Below are positions 49,677-61,115 of a DNA stretch of 64,000 nt, in pieces. The DNA is from Sciurus carolinensis (Eukaryota; Chordata; Mammalia; Rodentia; Sciuridae), in assembly GCF_902686445.1 (NCBI RefSeq), contig NC_062232.1:72929440-72993439 (forward strand), in the 5' to 3' direction. A model generated the notes under the pieces. The model worked only from the letters and a program-made list of their open reading frames with translations. It did no database searches and had not been told where the DNA came from. The first letter of the stretch is position 1, and every line of letters begins with the position of its first letter. The position numbers and the translations under genes were made by a program.

Positions 49677-49958
49677 ACTAGAGGGCGGCTGCATTTCATG
49701 TTGCTCCAGGATTCAGGATTCAAAAGAGGAGATAGTGAGTGACTTGGGACCAACTCAAAACCACCGGGTGAGTCTCTCCTGTTGGGGAGGCGTCCCGGAT
49801 GGGGTGGTAGCCCCGGAACGCAGGGAACATTATGAAGTAGAGTTGCCCGGCGATACACCCCTCCCCCCGCTGGAGTGGTAAACACGGACCACTGGGAACT
49901 TTGCAGAGGAAGCTGCTCAGCACAGTGCTTGGTTTCAGACTAAACCACCGGGCTTCGG

Positions 49959-50780
49959 CGGCTGCCCAGAGGATGGCCTTCATAGGCAGGCGATTAGGTG
50001 CAGAACAGGGTCCCAGGTCCTATGCGGCTTTTCAGTGGAAGAGCTGCAGAGACAAGCTGAGGGGCGGAGCGAAGGTTCCAGGACTGCGGGCAGATTCTCT
50101 GAGGAGAGGCAGCCTAAGGAGACTCGTCTGCGAAGGGTGAGGCTCCCAGGCCCAGGAGGTAGGTCCGGGCCCCTGGGAACGTTGCCTGGGAAGGCTGCCC
50201 TGCCCAGGCAGCAAGATACCATTCTCCCCGCTGGAGCAATAAACACGGAGAGCGGGGAACTTTGCAGAGGAGGCCGCCCAGCACAATGCTTGGTTTCGGA
50301 GCAACCCGCCGGGGCTCCGGCGGCTGCCAGAGGAAGAGCTGGGCAGCGAGCTGTTTGGACTCAGAGCAACCTCCTGAACAATGGGGGGTCTGTCCTGAGG
50401 AGGTGGAGGTGCGCAGTGAGTTGCTTGGTCGCCAAGCGCCCACACAGAACACCGGGTGGCTGCCTAGAGGAAGAGGGGAGTGGCGGGTCACTGGGGCTCA
50501 GAGCATATGTACGAGGCTCCAGGTGGCTGCTCAGAGGAGGGGTCGCATAGCCAGGCAATTAGGTGCAAAGCACGGTCCGGAGACCTAGGTGCCTTTTGGT
50601 GAAAGACCTACACAGAGACAAGCTGAGGGGCGGAGCGAAGTTTCCAGGACTGCGGGCAGCTTCTCTGAGGAGGGGCAACCTAAGGAGACTTGTCTGCGAA
50701 GGGTGAGGCTCCCAGGCCCAGGAGGTAGGTCTGGGCCCCTGGGAACGTCGCCTGGGAAGGCTGACCTGCCCAGGTGGTAA
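49959..50780 (+). repeat. Direct repeat of about 255 bp within the L1 5'UTR (offset about 566 bp)
   Basis: The block 49959-50216 recurs at about 50524-50780. The shared text includes GACAAGCTGAGGGGCGGAGC (50051 and 50617, 566 apart) and GGTGAGGCTCCCAGGCCCAG. A further related block (AACTTTGCAGAGGA..., GCTTGGTTTC) is at about 49886 and 50246. This resembles the repeated-promoter (monomer) design of mouse L1s, although spacing and sequence differ. Confidence 0.85.
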
Positions 50781-51173
50781 TTGTGGACTGAAGGGAACCT
50801 CTAGAGGGGAACTGAGCAGTGAGACCTCCCCACCGGGTGAGTCTTCCCCGCCAGTTGAGGTTTTCCCACAAGGACGGTAAAACCAGAGACACAGGCCCAA
50901 ACAGGCCTTGACTCAGCCTGCAGCCTAGTTCCCCTTTGGATGACCATTGGTCAACAAGTGGAGGCACCTTTGCCCACTAGCAGGGAATATACCCCACCTG
51001 AAGAACACCACCCCTAGAGAGGCAGCTTCCTTGGGGAGCACCACATTATCAACTTCCTCCAAGAATTCAGGCTACTGAAGGATAAGAGGGGATACAATAG
51101 CAATCTTCAGGGACATTATAAGTCAATAGGGGAAATCTGCAACATCTCAGCATTCCACTGATACCTGAACGAC

Positions 51174-52145
51174 ATGAGAAAACAAGGGAAGAAAATGCAT
51201 CAAACAAATCTGGATGTTACGTCAATAAAATCCAATGACAGCATGGCAGAAGAAATGTCAGAAAGGGAGTTCAAAGTGTACATAATTTACATGATAAGGG
51301 AAGCAAATGATGAAATGAAAGAGCAAATGCAGGCATTGAATGAACGCACCAATCAACAGTTAAAAGAGCAAATACAGGAAGTAAAAGACCATTTCAATAA
51401 AGAGTTAGAGATATTGAGAAAAGACCAAACAGAAATCTTTGAAATGAAGGAAACAATAAACCAAATTAAGAACTCCATAGAAAGCACAAACAATAGGATA
51501 GAACACCTGGAAGACAGAACCTCAGATATTGAAGACAAAATATTTAACCTCGAAAACAAAGTTGAACAAAAAGAGAAGATGGTAAGAAATCATGAACAGA
51601 ATCTCCAAGAACTATGGGATATCATGAAAAGGCCAAATTTGAGAATTACTGGGATTGAGGAAAGTTTAGAGAAACAAACCAAAGGAATGAACAATCTATT
51701 CAATGAATTAATTTCAGAAAATTTCCCAAATCTGAAGAATGAAATGGAAAATCAAGTTCAAGAGGCTTATAGGACTCCAAATACACAAAATTACAACAGA
51801 CCCACACCAAGGCACGTTATAATGAAAATACCTAAACATACAAAATAAAGACAGAATTTTAAAGGTGGTGAGAGAAAAGAACCAAATTACATCCAGGGGG
51901 AAACCAATACGGACATCAGCAGATTTTTCAATCCAGACCTGAAAAACTAGAAGGGCCCGGAATAACATTTTTCAAGCCCTAAAAGAAAATGGATGCCAAC
52001 CAAGAATCTTATACCCAGCAAAACTTACCTTCAGATTTGACGATGAAATAAAATCCTTCCATGATAAACAAAAGCTAAAAGAATATAAAAAAGAAAGCCA
52101 GCATTACAGAACATTCTCAGCAAAATATTCCATGAGGAAGAGATG
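51174..52145 (+). pseudogene. L1 ORF1, frameshifted
   Basis: ORF1 protein is the trimeric RNA-binding chaperone of the L1 particle. From ATG at 51174, 224 codons are open. Residues 1-45 are the N-terminal part, about 46-150 a heptad coiled coil (NQIKN, EHLEDRTSDIEDKI), and about 155 onward the RRM, with the hallmark NLRITGIEE. The C-terminal domain starts with RHVIMKIPK near 213-221. A one-base frameshift near 51840 then gives a stop at 51846. Beyond it, further ORF1 text is seen in another frame (GCQPRILYPAKLTFRFDD at about 51990-52045), with at least one more stop near 51948. ORF1 is therefore disabled. Confidence 0.9.
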
Positions 52146-52238
52146 AAAAACAAAGAAGCAAATCAGCAATGGGAGGAGCTATCCTAAAGGAACTCTCAAA
52201 TAAAGAGGAATCAAGTTGTGTCAAAAATAAACAAATAA

Positions 52239-55200
52239 ATGAATAAAATGAGTCAAATGACCGGGAATACAAATCATATCTCAATAATAACCCTGAATAT
52301 TAATGGCCTGAATTCATCAATCAAAAGACATAGACTGGCAGATTGGATAAAAAAGAAAGATCCAACAATATGTTGCCTGCAAGAGACTCATCTCGTAGAA
52401 AGAGATACACATAGACTAAAGGTGAAAGGATGGAAAAAAACATACCATGCACATGGACCCAGCAAAAAAGCTGGGGTATCCATCCTCATTTCAGATAATG
52501 TGGACTTCAAGCCAAAGTTAGTCAGAAGGAATAAAGAAGGACATTTCATACTGCTTAAGGGAACCATAAATCAGCAAGACATAACAATCATAAATATCTA
52601 TGCCCCAAACAGTGGCTCACCCATGTATGTCAAACAAATTCTTCTCAATCTCAGAAACCAAATAGACCATAATACAATAATACTAGGCGATTTTAACATG
52701 CCTCTCTCACCACTGGAACGATCTTCCAAACAAAAATTGAACAAAGAAACCATAGAACTCAACAACACAATCAATAATTTAAATTTAACAGACATTTATA
52801 GAATATACCATCCAACGAAGAGTGAATACACTTTCTTCTCAGCAGCACATGGATCCTTCTCTAAAATAGACCATATATTATGCCACAAAGCTAATGGTAG
52901 CAAATACAAGAAGATAGAGACACTACCTTGTATTCTATCAGATCATAATGGATTGAAGTTAGAAATAAATGAAAGAGAAAAAACAGAAACTACTCCAACA
53001 CCTGGAGATTAAACAATATGCCATTATATGATGAATGGATAACAGAAGATATTAGGGAGGAAATTAAAAAATTCTTAGAGGTAAATGAGAACAAAGAAAG
53101 ATCATATCAAAATCTCTGGGACACTATGAAAGCAGTAATTAGAGGAAAATTTATTTCATGGAGCACATTCAATAAAAGAAGTAAAAGTCAACAAATAAAC
53201 GACCTAACACTATAGCTCAAAGCCCTAGAAAAAGAAGAACAGACGAACACCAAAAGTAGTAGAAGACAGGAAATAGTTAAACTCAGAGCTGAAATCAATA
53301 AAATTGAAACAAAAGAAACAATACAAAAAATTGAGAAAATAAATAGTTGTTTCTTTGAAAAAATACACAAAATTGATAAACCTTCAGCCACATTAACAAA
53401 GAGAAGACGAGAGAAAACCCAAATCACCAAAATTCGTAATGAAGAAGGAAATATCACAGCAGACACTATTGAAATACAAAACATAATTAGAAGCTATTTT
53501 GAAAATCTATACTCCAACAAAATAGAAAATTTCGAAGATATCAACAAGTTTCTAGAGACATATGAATTACCTAAACTAAACGAGGAGGACATACACAATT
53601 TAAATACACCAATTTCAAGTAATGAAATAGAGGAAGTATCAAAAGCCTACCAACAAAGAAAAGTCCAGGACCTGATGGGATCTCAGCCGAGTTCTACAAA
53701 ACCTTTAAAGAAGAGTTCATTCCAATACTTTTCAAAGTATTCCATGAAATAGAAGAGGAGGGAACTCTCCCAAACTCATTCTATGAAGACAATATCACCC
53801 TGATACCTAAACTAGACAGAGACAGATCGAGGAAAGAAAATTTTAGACCAATATCCTTAATGAACATCGACACAAAATTCGTAACAAAATTTTAGCAAAT
53901 CGCATACAAAAACATATTAAAAAGATAGTGCACCATGATCAAGTGGGTTTCATCCCAGGGATGCAAGGTTGGTTCAACATCAGGAAATCAATAAATGTAA
54001 TTCACTATCAACAGACTTAAAGTTAAGAATCACATGATTATTTCAATACATGCAGAAAAAGCATTTGATAAAATATAGCATCCCTTCATGCTCAAAACAC
54101 TAGAAAAATAGGGATGGTGGGAACGTTCCTTAACATTGTAAAGGCCATCTACGCTAAGCCCATGGCTAATATCATTCTAAATGGTGAAAAACTGAAAGCA
54201 TTCCCCCTAATATCTGGAACAAGGCAGGGATGCCCTCTTTCACCACTCCTATTCAATATCGTCCTTGAAACTCTAGCCAGAGCAATTAGACAGACCAAAG
54301 AAATTAAAGGGATATGAATAGGAAAAGAAGAACACAAACTATCCCTATTTGCTGATGATATGATTGTATACTTAGAGGAACCAGGAAATTCCACCAGAAA
54401 ACTGTTAGATCTCATAAGTGAATTCAGTAAAGTAGCGGGATATAAGATCAATGCACATAAATCTAATGAATTTTTATACATAAGTGATGAATCTTCAGAA
54501 AGAGAAATTAGGAAAACTACCCCATTCACAATAGTCTCGAAAAAAATAAACTACTTGGGAATCAATCTCATAACAGAGGTGAAAGACCTCTACAATGAGA
54601 ACTACAGAACACTAAAGAAAGATATTAAAGAACACCTTAGAAGATGGAAAGATCTCCCATGTTCCTGGATAGGCAGAATTAATATTGTCAAAATGGCTAT
54701 ACTACCAAAAGTGCTATACAGATTCAATGCAATTCCAATTAAAATCCCAATGACATACCTTACAGAAATAGAACAAGCAATCATGAAATTCATCTGGAAG
54801 AATAAGAAACCCAGAATAGCTAAAGCAATCCTTAGCAGAAAGAGTGAAGCAGGGGGTATCGCAATACCAGATCTTCAACTCTACTACAAAGCAATAGTAA
54901 CAAAAACGGCATGGTATTGGTACCAAAATAGACAGGTAGATCAATGGTACAGAATAGAGAACAAGGACACAAACCCAAATAAATATAATTTTCTCATACT
55001 AGACAAAGGGGCCAAAAGTATGCAATGGAGAAAAGATAGCCTCTTCAACAAATGGTGCTGGGAAAATTGGAAATCCATGTGCAACAGAATGAAACTAAAC
55101 CCATATCTCTCACCATGCACGAAACTAAATTCAAAATGGATTAAGGACCTCGGAATCAGACCAGAGACCCTGCATCTTATAGAAGAAAAAGTAGGTCCAC

Positions 55201-56074
55201 ATCTTCAACATGTTGGCTTAGGACCAGACTTCCTCAACAGGACTCCCATAGCACAAGAAATAAAAGCAAGAATCAACAACTGGGATAGATTCAAACTAAA
55301 AAGCTTTCTCTCAGCAAAGGGAACTATCAGCAATGCGAAGAAAGAGCCTACAGTTTGGGAAAAATCTTTGCCAATCATACCTCAGATAGAGCACTAATCT
55401 CCAGAATCTATAAAGAACTCAAAAAACTCAACACCAAGACTACAAATAACCCAATTGACAAATGGTCTAAGGAAATGAACAGACACTTCACAGAAGAAGA
55501 CCTACAAGCAATCAACAAACATATGTAAAAATGTTGAACATCTCTAGGAATAAGAGAAATGCAAATCAAAACCACCCTAAGATTCCATCTCACCCCAATT
55601 AGAATGGCGATTATCAAGAATACAAGCACCAACAGGTGTTGGCGAGGATGTGGGGAGCAAGGTACACTCATACATTGCTGGTGGTGTTGCAAATTAGTGC
55701 AGCCACTCTGGAAAGCAGTATGGAGATTCCTTAGAAAACTTGGAATGGAACTACCATTTGACCCACCTATCCCACTCCTTGGCGTATACCCAAAGGACTT
55801 ACAATCAGCATACTACAGAGATACAGCCACATCAATGTTCATTGCTGCTCAATTCACCATTGCCAGATTGTGGAACCAACCTAGATTCCCTTCAGTTGAT
55901 GAATGGATAAAGATACTGTGGCATATATATACACTGGAATATTACTCCACCATGAAGAATGATAAAATTATGGCATTTGCAGGCAAATGGATGAAATTGG
56001 AGAATATCATGCTAAGTGAGATAAGCCAATCTCAAAAATCCAAAGAAAGAATGATCTCTCTGATAAGTGGATGA
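52239..56074 (+). pseudogene. L1 ORF2 (endonuclease - reverse transcriptase - Cys-rich), multiply broken
   Basis: The endonuclease domain is open from 52239 to 53012. Catalytic residues are all visible: N20 (LNING), E49 (QETH), Y121 (NIYAPN), D151/N153 (GDFN), D211 (KIDHIL) and D235/H236 (SDHN). The frame shifts near 53000. It is broken again by TAG at 53213, a shift near 53640 and one near 53880, and by TAG at about 54075. The reverse transcriptase core is largely present: [15 protein letters not shown] before 54317, then an in-frame TGA at 54315-54317, then FADD at 54348-54359. It runs to 55397, where a frameshift cuts it. The last part (55559-56074) holds the [19 protein letters not shown] cysteine motif. 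Protein-level activity is lost. Confidence 0.93.
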
Positions 56075-56331
56075 TGATACGTAATGGGGCATGGGAGGGG
56101 TTAGTTTTAGGATTAGAGTTAGGGTTAGGGAGGGGGGCAATAATGGGGGAAGGAAGGACTGTATAGAGGGAAATGAGGGACAGGACGGGTGGGCGGAAGG
56201 GCAAAAATAACAGAATGAATCAACCAACATTACCCTATGTAAATTTATGATTACACAAATGGTATGTCTTTACTGCATGTACAAACAGAGAAACAACATG
56301 TATCCCATTTGTTTACAATAAAAAAAATAAC
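56075..56331 (+). other. L1 3'UTR with G-rich, telomere-like tract and A-rich end
   Basis: After the ORF2 stop the sequence is rich in G runs (56086-56196), including GTTAGGGTTAGGGAGGGGGG near 56118-56137 and GGGGCATGGGAGGGG at 56086-56100. G-quadruplex-forming 3'UTR tracts are a known L1 trait. The element ends in AATAAAAAAAATAAC, a short A-rich tail. Confidence 0.85.
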
Positions 56332-56345
56332 AAAAGCTATTGTAG

Positions 56346-57402
56346 CCAAGTTGGTAATGCTAGAATTACTAACATGAAAGTGCACATCAATCCAATCAGA
56401 CTTAATGCAAAATACCTGTGTACAATAAGTTCAATGAAACATATTTTTGAAATATACTATAATAATATTGATAGTAAAATAAAATATTAATCATAGGAAT
56501 ATCCAAGAAATACACTCTACATGAAATATTTTTCTGGTTTATTAATGGTTAAGGATTCCACTTGAAATTATTTCACAATATTTCATGTACATATATATTA
56601 GAACAAAAAACATTGCTGAATAACATTTTTGCTTCCACATCATTTCATAGAATCATACATTTTCATTGCACCAAATACAAAGGAAAATCTTTTCATTGTC
56701 ATGTACCTCATGGCCATTTACATTCCCAATGTCTACCACAAGAATCTCTTCCTTTCATACATACTAAAGTGTTTTGTCCTTCTACTTCACTATAGTACAT
56801 TTCTGTGGAATCATCCCCACTCTAGTTAAAAATAATTTCCCCTTTAATTTATGCCTATACCTCAGCAGATGAACATGATTTTAGAAAATAATAGACTATT
56901 CAAATTGGACTCATTTAAAAAAAATATTGTTACAAACCTTAAGGAAATCACTCACTGTGGACATTTAAGGGTTTAAATATTGACCCCATAACCATAAAGC
57001 AGTTAATTTAATAAAAGGATATGAACAGATAAATGTTTAGGTAAATGTTTCAGTTTCTCAGGAGGCATCATACCTTCATTACATCGATTTTGTTTACATT
57101 TAGGTGTCCTTTGTGATATTTACAGATAGAGCAAATCTTATCAGTATTTCCTCTTCTTATACAAACATCATTCACATAAAAAATGCTCTAACTTTATAAA
57201 AATGATAATCAAATATTTGCTTCAGCTAAAGGGGACTAGGAGATTGAACAATTTTTAAAAACAAGAATATTATCAATTTTATGATTCTCATCAAGCAACA
57301 AGACAATTTCAGGATAAGAGTTTATAATCTAACAGATTTTTTTTTATCATGCACTCAATGTTTTTATTTTCTAATCATTACTTTTATGTGTATTTAATTT
57401 AT
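56346..57402. other. AT-rich spacer, nothing recognised
   Basis: Between the full-length L1 and a Tigger-like fragment. No gene or repeat hallmark. Confidence 0.55.
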
Positions 57403-57544
57403 GCAGTCATCCCTCAGTATTCTGGTATCTGATTCCAGTACTCCCAAGGGTAAATCTGCAAATAATCAAGTCTCTTAGATAAAATGAAATAGAACTAACA
57501 TATAAACTCTGCACTTCCTCCTCTGTAGTGGAAATCATATCTAA
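57403..57544 (+). mobile_element. Tigger/MER2-like DNA transposon 5' fragment
   Basis: CAGTCATCCCTCAGTATTC, then GATTCCAGTACTCCC, GGTAAATCTGC and CAAGTCTCTTAGATAAAATG follow the same order as the remnant at 1100. It is cut by the L1 at about 57545; text right after that L1 (GATATAATCTAAGGCTC) may be its continuation. Confidence 0.6.
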
Positions 57545-60500
57545 GAAACCATAAAACTCAATAAAACAACCAATAATTTAGACTTAACAGACGTATATAG
57601 AATATTCCATCCATCAAGAGTGAACACACTTTCTTCTCAGCAGCACATGGATCCTTCTCTAAAACAGATCATGTGTTATGCCACGAAGGTAATTTTAGCA
57701 AATACAAAAATATAGAGATAATACCTTGTATTCTATCAGCTCATAATTGATTGAAATTAGAAATCAATGATAAAAATAAAAACCAGAGACTATTCCAACA
57801 CCAGGAGACTAAATAATACACTATTCAATGATGAATGGATAACAGATGACTTCAGAGGGAGATAAAAATATTCTTAGAGGTAAAGGATAACAATGATACA
57901 ACATATCAAAGTCTCTGGGATGCTATGAAAGCAGTACTAAGAGGAAAATTCATTGCATGGAGCACATTCAATAAAAAAGAAATGCAACAAATAAACAACC
58001 TAACATTACAGCTCAAAGCCCTAGAAAAAGAACAGATCAACACCAAAAGTAATAGAAGACAGGAAATAATTAAAATCAGAGTATAACTCAATGAAATTGA
58101 AACAAAAGAAACAATTCAAAAAACTGACAAAACAAAAAGTTGATTCTTTGAAAAAATAAACAAAATTGATAAAACTTTAGCCACATTAATGAAGAGAAGG
58201 AGAGAGAAAACTCAAATTACTAAAATTCATTATGAAAAAGGAAATATCATGATAGACACTATCAAAATACAAAACATAATTAGAAGCTATTTTGAAAATC
58301 TGTACTTCAACAAAATAGAAAATCTTAAAAATATTGACAGGTTTCTAGAGACATATGATCCACCCAAACTGAATCTGGAGGACATACACAATTTAAATAG
58401 ATCAATTTCAAGCAATGAAATAGAAGAAGTTATCAAAAGTCTACCAAAAAAGAAAAGTTTGGGACCAGATGGATTCTCAGCTGAGTTCTACAAGACCTCA
58501 AAGAAGAACTCATTCCAATACTCCTCAAAGTATTCCAGGAAATAGAAAAGGAGGGAAACCTTCCAAACTCATTCTATGAAGATAATATCACCCTGATACC
58601 AAAACCAGCCAAAGATGCACTGAGGAATTAAAACTTCTGACCAATATCCCTAATGAACACAGATGCAAAAATTCTTAACAAAATTTTAGCAAATTGGATA
58701 CAAAAGTATATTTTAAAAGATAGTGCACCATGATCAAGTGAGTTTAATCACAGGGATGCAAGGTTGGTTCAACATTCGGATATCAATAAATGTAACTCAC
58801 CACACCAACAGACTTAAAGTTAAGAATCACTTGATTATTTCAATAGATGCAGAAAAAGCATTTGATAAAATACAGCATCACTTCATGCTCAAAACACAAG
58901 AAAAAAGAGGGATAGTAGGAGCATTCCTCAACATTGTAAAGGCTATTTATGCTAAGCCCACAGAAAACATCATTATAAATGGAGAAAAATTGAAAGCATT
59001 CCCCTAAAACCTGAACAAGGTAGGGATGTCCTATTTTACCACTTCTATAAACATTTTCCTTGAAATTCTAGCCAGAGCAATTAGACAGACCAAAGAAATT
59101 GAAGGTGTATGAATAGGAAAAGAAGAACTTGAACTATCACTATTTGCTGATGATATGATTCAGTATTTAAAGGAGCTGAAAAATTCCACCAGAAAACTTC
59201 CACAACTCATAAATGAATTCAGTAAAGTAGCAGGTTATAAAATCAATGCTCATAAATCTAATGCATTTTTATTCATAATTGATGAATCTGCTGAAAGAGA
59301 ATTTAGGAAAACTACCCCACTCACAAAAGCCTCGACAAAAATAAAAATAAAATACTTGGGAATTGATCTAACAAAAGAGGTGAAAGACCTCTACAATGAG
59401 AACTACAGAACACTAACATAGAAATTAAAAAAAACTTAGAAGATGGAAGGATCTCCCATGTTCTTAGATAGGCAGAATTAATATTGTCAAAATGACCATA
59501 CTACCAAAAGTGCTACACATATTCAATGCAATTCCAATGAAAATCACAATGATGTACCTCATAGAACTAGAGAAAGCAATCATGAAATTCATCTGGAAGA
59601 ATAAGAGACCCAGAATAGCTAAATCAATCCTTAGCAGGAAGAGCGAAGCAGGTGATATCCCAATACCAGACCTTCAACTATACTACAGAGCAATAGTAAC
59701 AAAAACGACATGGTACTGGCACCAAAATAGACAGATAGACCAATGGTACAGAATAGAGGACACAGAGACAAACCCACATAAATATAGTTACCTCATGCTA
59801 GACAAAGGTGCCAAAAAATACAATGGAGAAAAGATAGCCTCTTCAACAAATGGTGCTGGAAAAACTGGAAATCCATACTGCAACAAAATGAAACCAAATT
59901 CTTATTGTCACCATGCACAAAACACAACTCAAAATGGATTGAGGACCTTGAAATTAGACCAGAGACCCTGCACCTAACAAAAGAAAAAGTATGTCCAAAT
60001 CTTCATCACGTCGGCTTAGGACCAGACTTCCTTAACATGACTACCAAAGCACAAGAAATAAAAGCAGGAAACAATACTTGAGATACATTCAAACTAAAAA
60101 TATATTTCTCAGCAAAGGAAACATTCAACAATGTGAAGAGAGAGCATTCAGAGTGGGAGAAAATCTTTGCCAAACACACTTCATATAGAGCACTAATCTC
60201 CAGAATCTATAAAGAACTCAAAATCTTTACACCAAGAATGCAAATAATCCAATCAACAAATGGGCTAAGGAAATGAACAGACACCTCACAGAAGAAGATC
60301 TACAAGCAATCAACAGATATATGAAAAATGTTCAACATATCTTGTAATAAGAGAAATGCAAATCAAAACTACCCTAAGATTTCATCTCACCCCAATTAGA
60401 ATGTCTATTATTAAGAATACAAGAAATGATAGGTGTTGGTAAGGATGTGGGGAAAAAGGTGCACTTATACATGGCTGGTGGTGTTGCAAATTGGTGCAAC

Positions 60501-60850
60501 CACCTGGAGAGCAGCATGGAAATTCCTTAGAAAACTTGGAACAGAACAACCATTTGACCCAGCTATCCCACTCCTTGGCCCATACCCAAAATACTTAAAA
60601 TCAATATACATAGTGGCACAGCTACATCAATGTGTATAGCAGCTCAATTCACAATAGCTTGATTGTGGAACCAACCTAGATGCCCTTCAATATATGAATG
60701 GATAAAGAATCTATGGTATATGTACACAATGGAATATTATTCAGTCATAAAGAAAAATAAAATTATAGCATTTGCAGGTAAATGAATGGAGTTGGGGAAT
60801 ATGATGCTAAGTGAAATAAGCCAATCCCAACAGTACAAAGGTCAAATGAT
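57545..60850 (+). pseudogene. L1 ORF2, 5'-truncated, many stops
   Basis: Open stretches at 58189-58545 ([13 protein letters not shown]), 58723-59007 ([13 protein letters not shown]), 59155-59421 (following FADD at 59143-59154), 59492-59977 ([13 protein letters not shown]) and 60433-60639 are pieces of one ORF2, separated by stops and frameshifts. The start of the endonuclease domain (its N, E, Y and GDFN residues) is absent; the KIDHIL-like region is decayed. More damaged than the neighbouring full-length copy. Confidence 0.9.
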
Positions 60851-61101
60851 TTCTCTGATAAATGGATGATGATACATAAAGAGGGGGTAGGGGAGGCAAA
60901 AATTAAGGAAGGATGGATTATATACAGGAAAATGAGGGATGGGGTGGGGTAAGGAAAAGTAATAGAATGAGACAAACATTGTTACCCTATGTATATGTAT
61001 GATTATGTGCATGGTTAACACTACTTCATGTACATCCAGAGAAACGGTAGTTGTACACCATTTGTATATAATGAATCAGAATTAAATAAAGAAAGCAACA
61101 T
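57545..61101 (+). mobile_element. Second young L1, 5'-truncated in the endonuclease domain
   Basis: Aligns by eye with the full-length L1 from its position 52744 onward (AAGAAACCATA at both), through reverse transcriptase, Cys-rich region and G-rich 3'UTR to an AATTAAATAAAGAAAGCAAC end. The flanks ATCATATCTAAG (57534-57545) and ATATAATCTAAG (61104-61115) are a possible mutated TSD. It lacks the 5'UTR, ORF1 and most of the endonuclease domain. Confidence 0.92.
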
Positions 61102-61115
61102 GGATATAATCTAAG

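Larger units (their letters stand above)
49659..51173 (+). promoter_or_regulatory. L1 5'UTR / promoter region, GC- and CpG-rich
   Basis: About 1.5 kb of GC-rich sequence, in sharp contrast to AT-rich flanks, with many CpGs between about 49770 and 50780. In L1 this region holds the internal RNA polymerase II promoter. It begins with a YY1-like site and contains duplicated blocks (see the repeat entry). The long frames on both strands here come from GC-rich, stop-poor composition. Confidence 0.8.
49659..56331 (+). mobile_element. Full-length L1 retrotransposon with TSD
   Basis: About 6.67 kb with every L1 part in order: GC-rich 5'UTR (49659-51173), ORF1, spacer, ORF2, G-rich 3'UTR and an A-rich end. 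It is flanked by AAAACCTATTGTAG (49645-49658) and AAAAGCTATTGTAG (56332-56345), 13 of 14 identical, so both boundaries are firm. L1 elements are autonomous retrotransposons that copy themselves by target-primed reverse transcription. Stops and frameshifts in both ORFs make this copy inactive. A full-length 5' end and good frames suggest fairly recent insertion. Confidence 0.95.

Noticed and set aside
49720..50900. Many overlapping long frames on both strands of the L1 5'UTR, including an antisense frame of 137 codons
   Set aside because: The region is GC-rich with few stop codons, so frames are expected by chance on both strands. They repeat because the DNA is duplicated. No ORF0-like start or conserved protein was seen.
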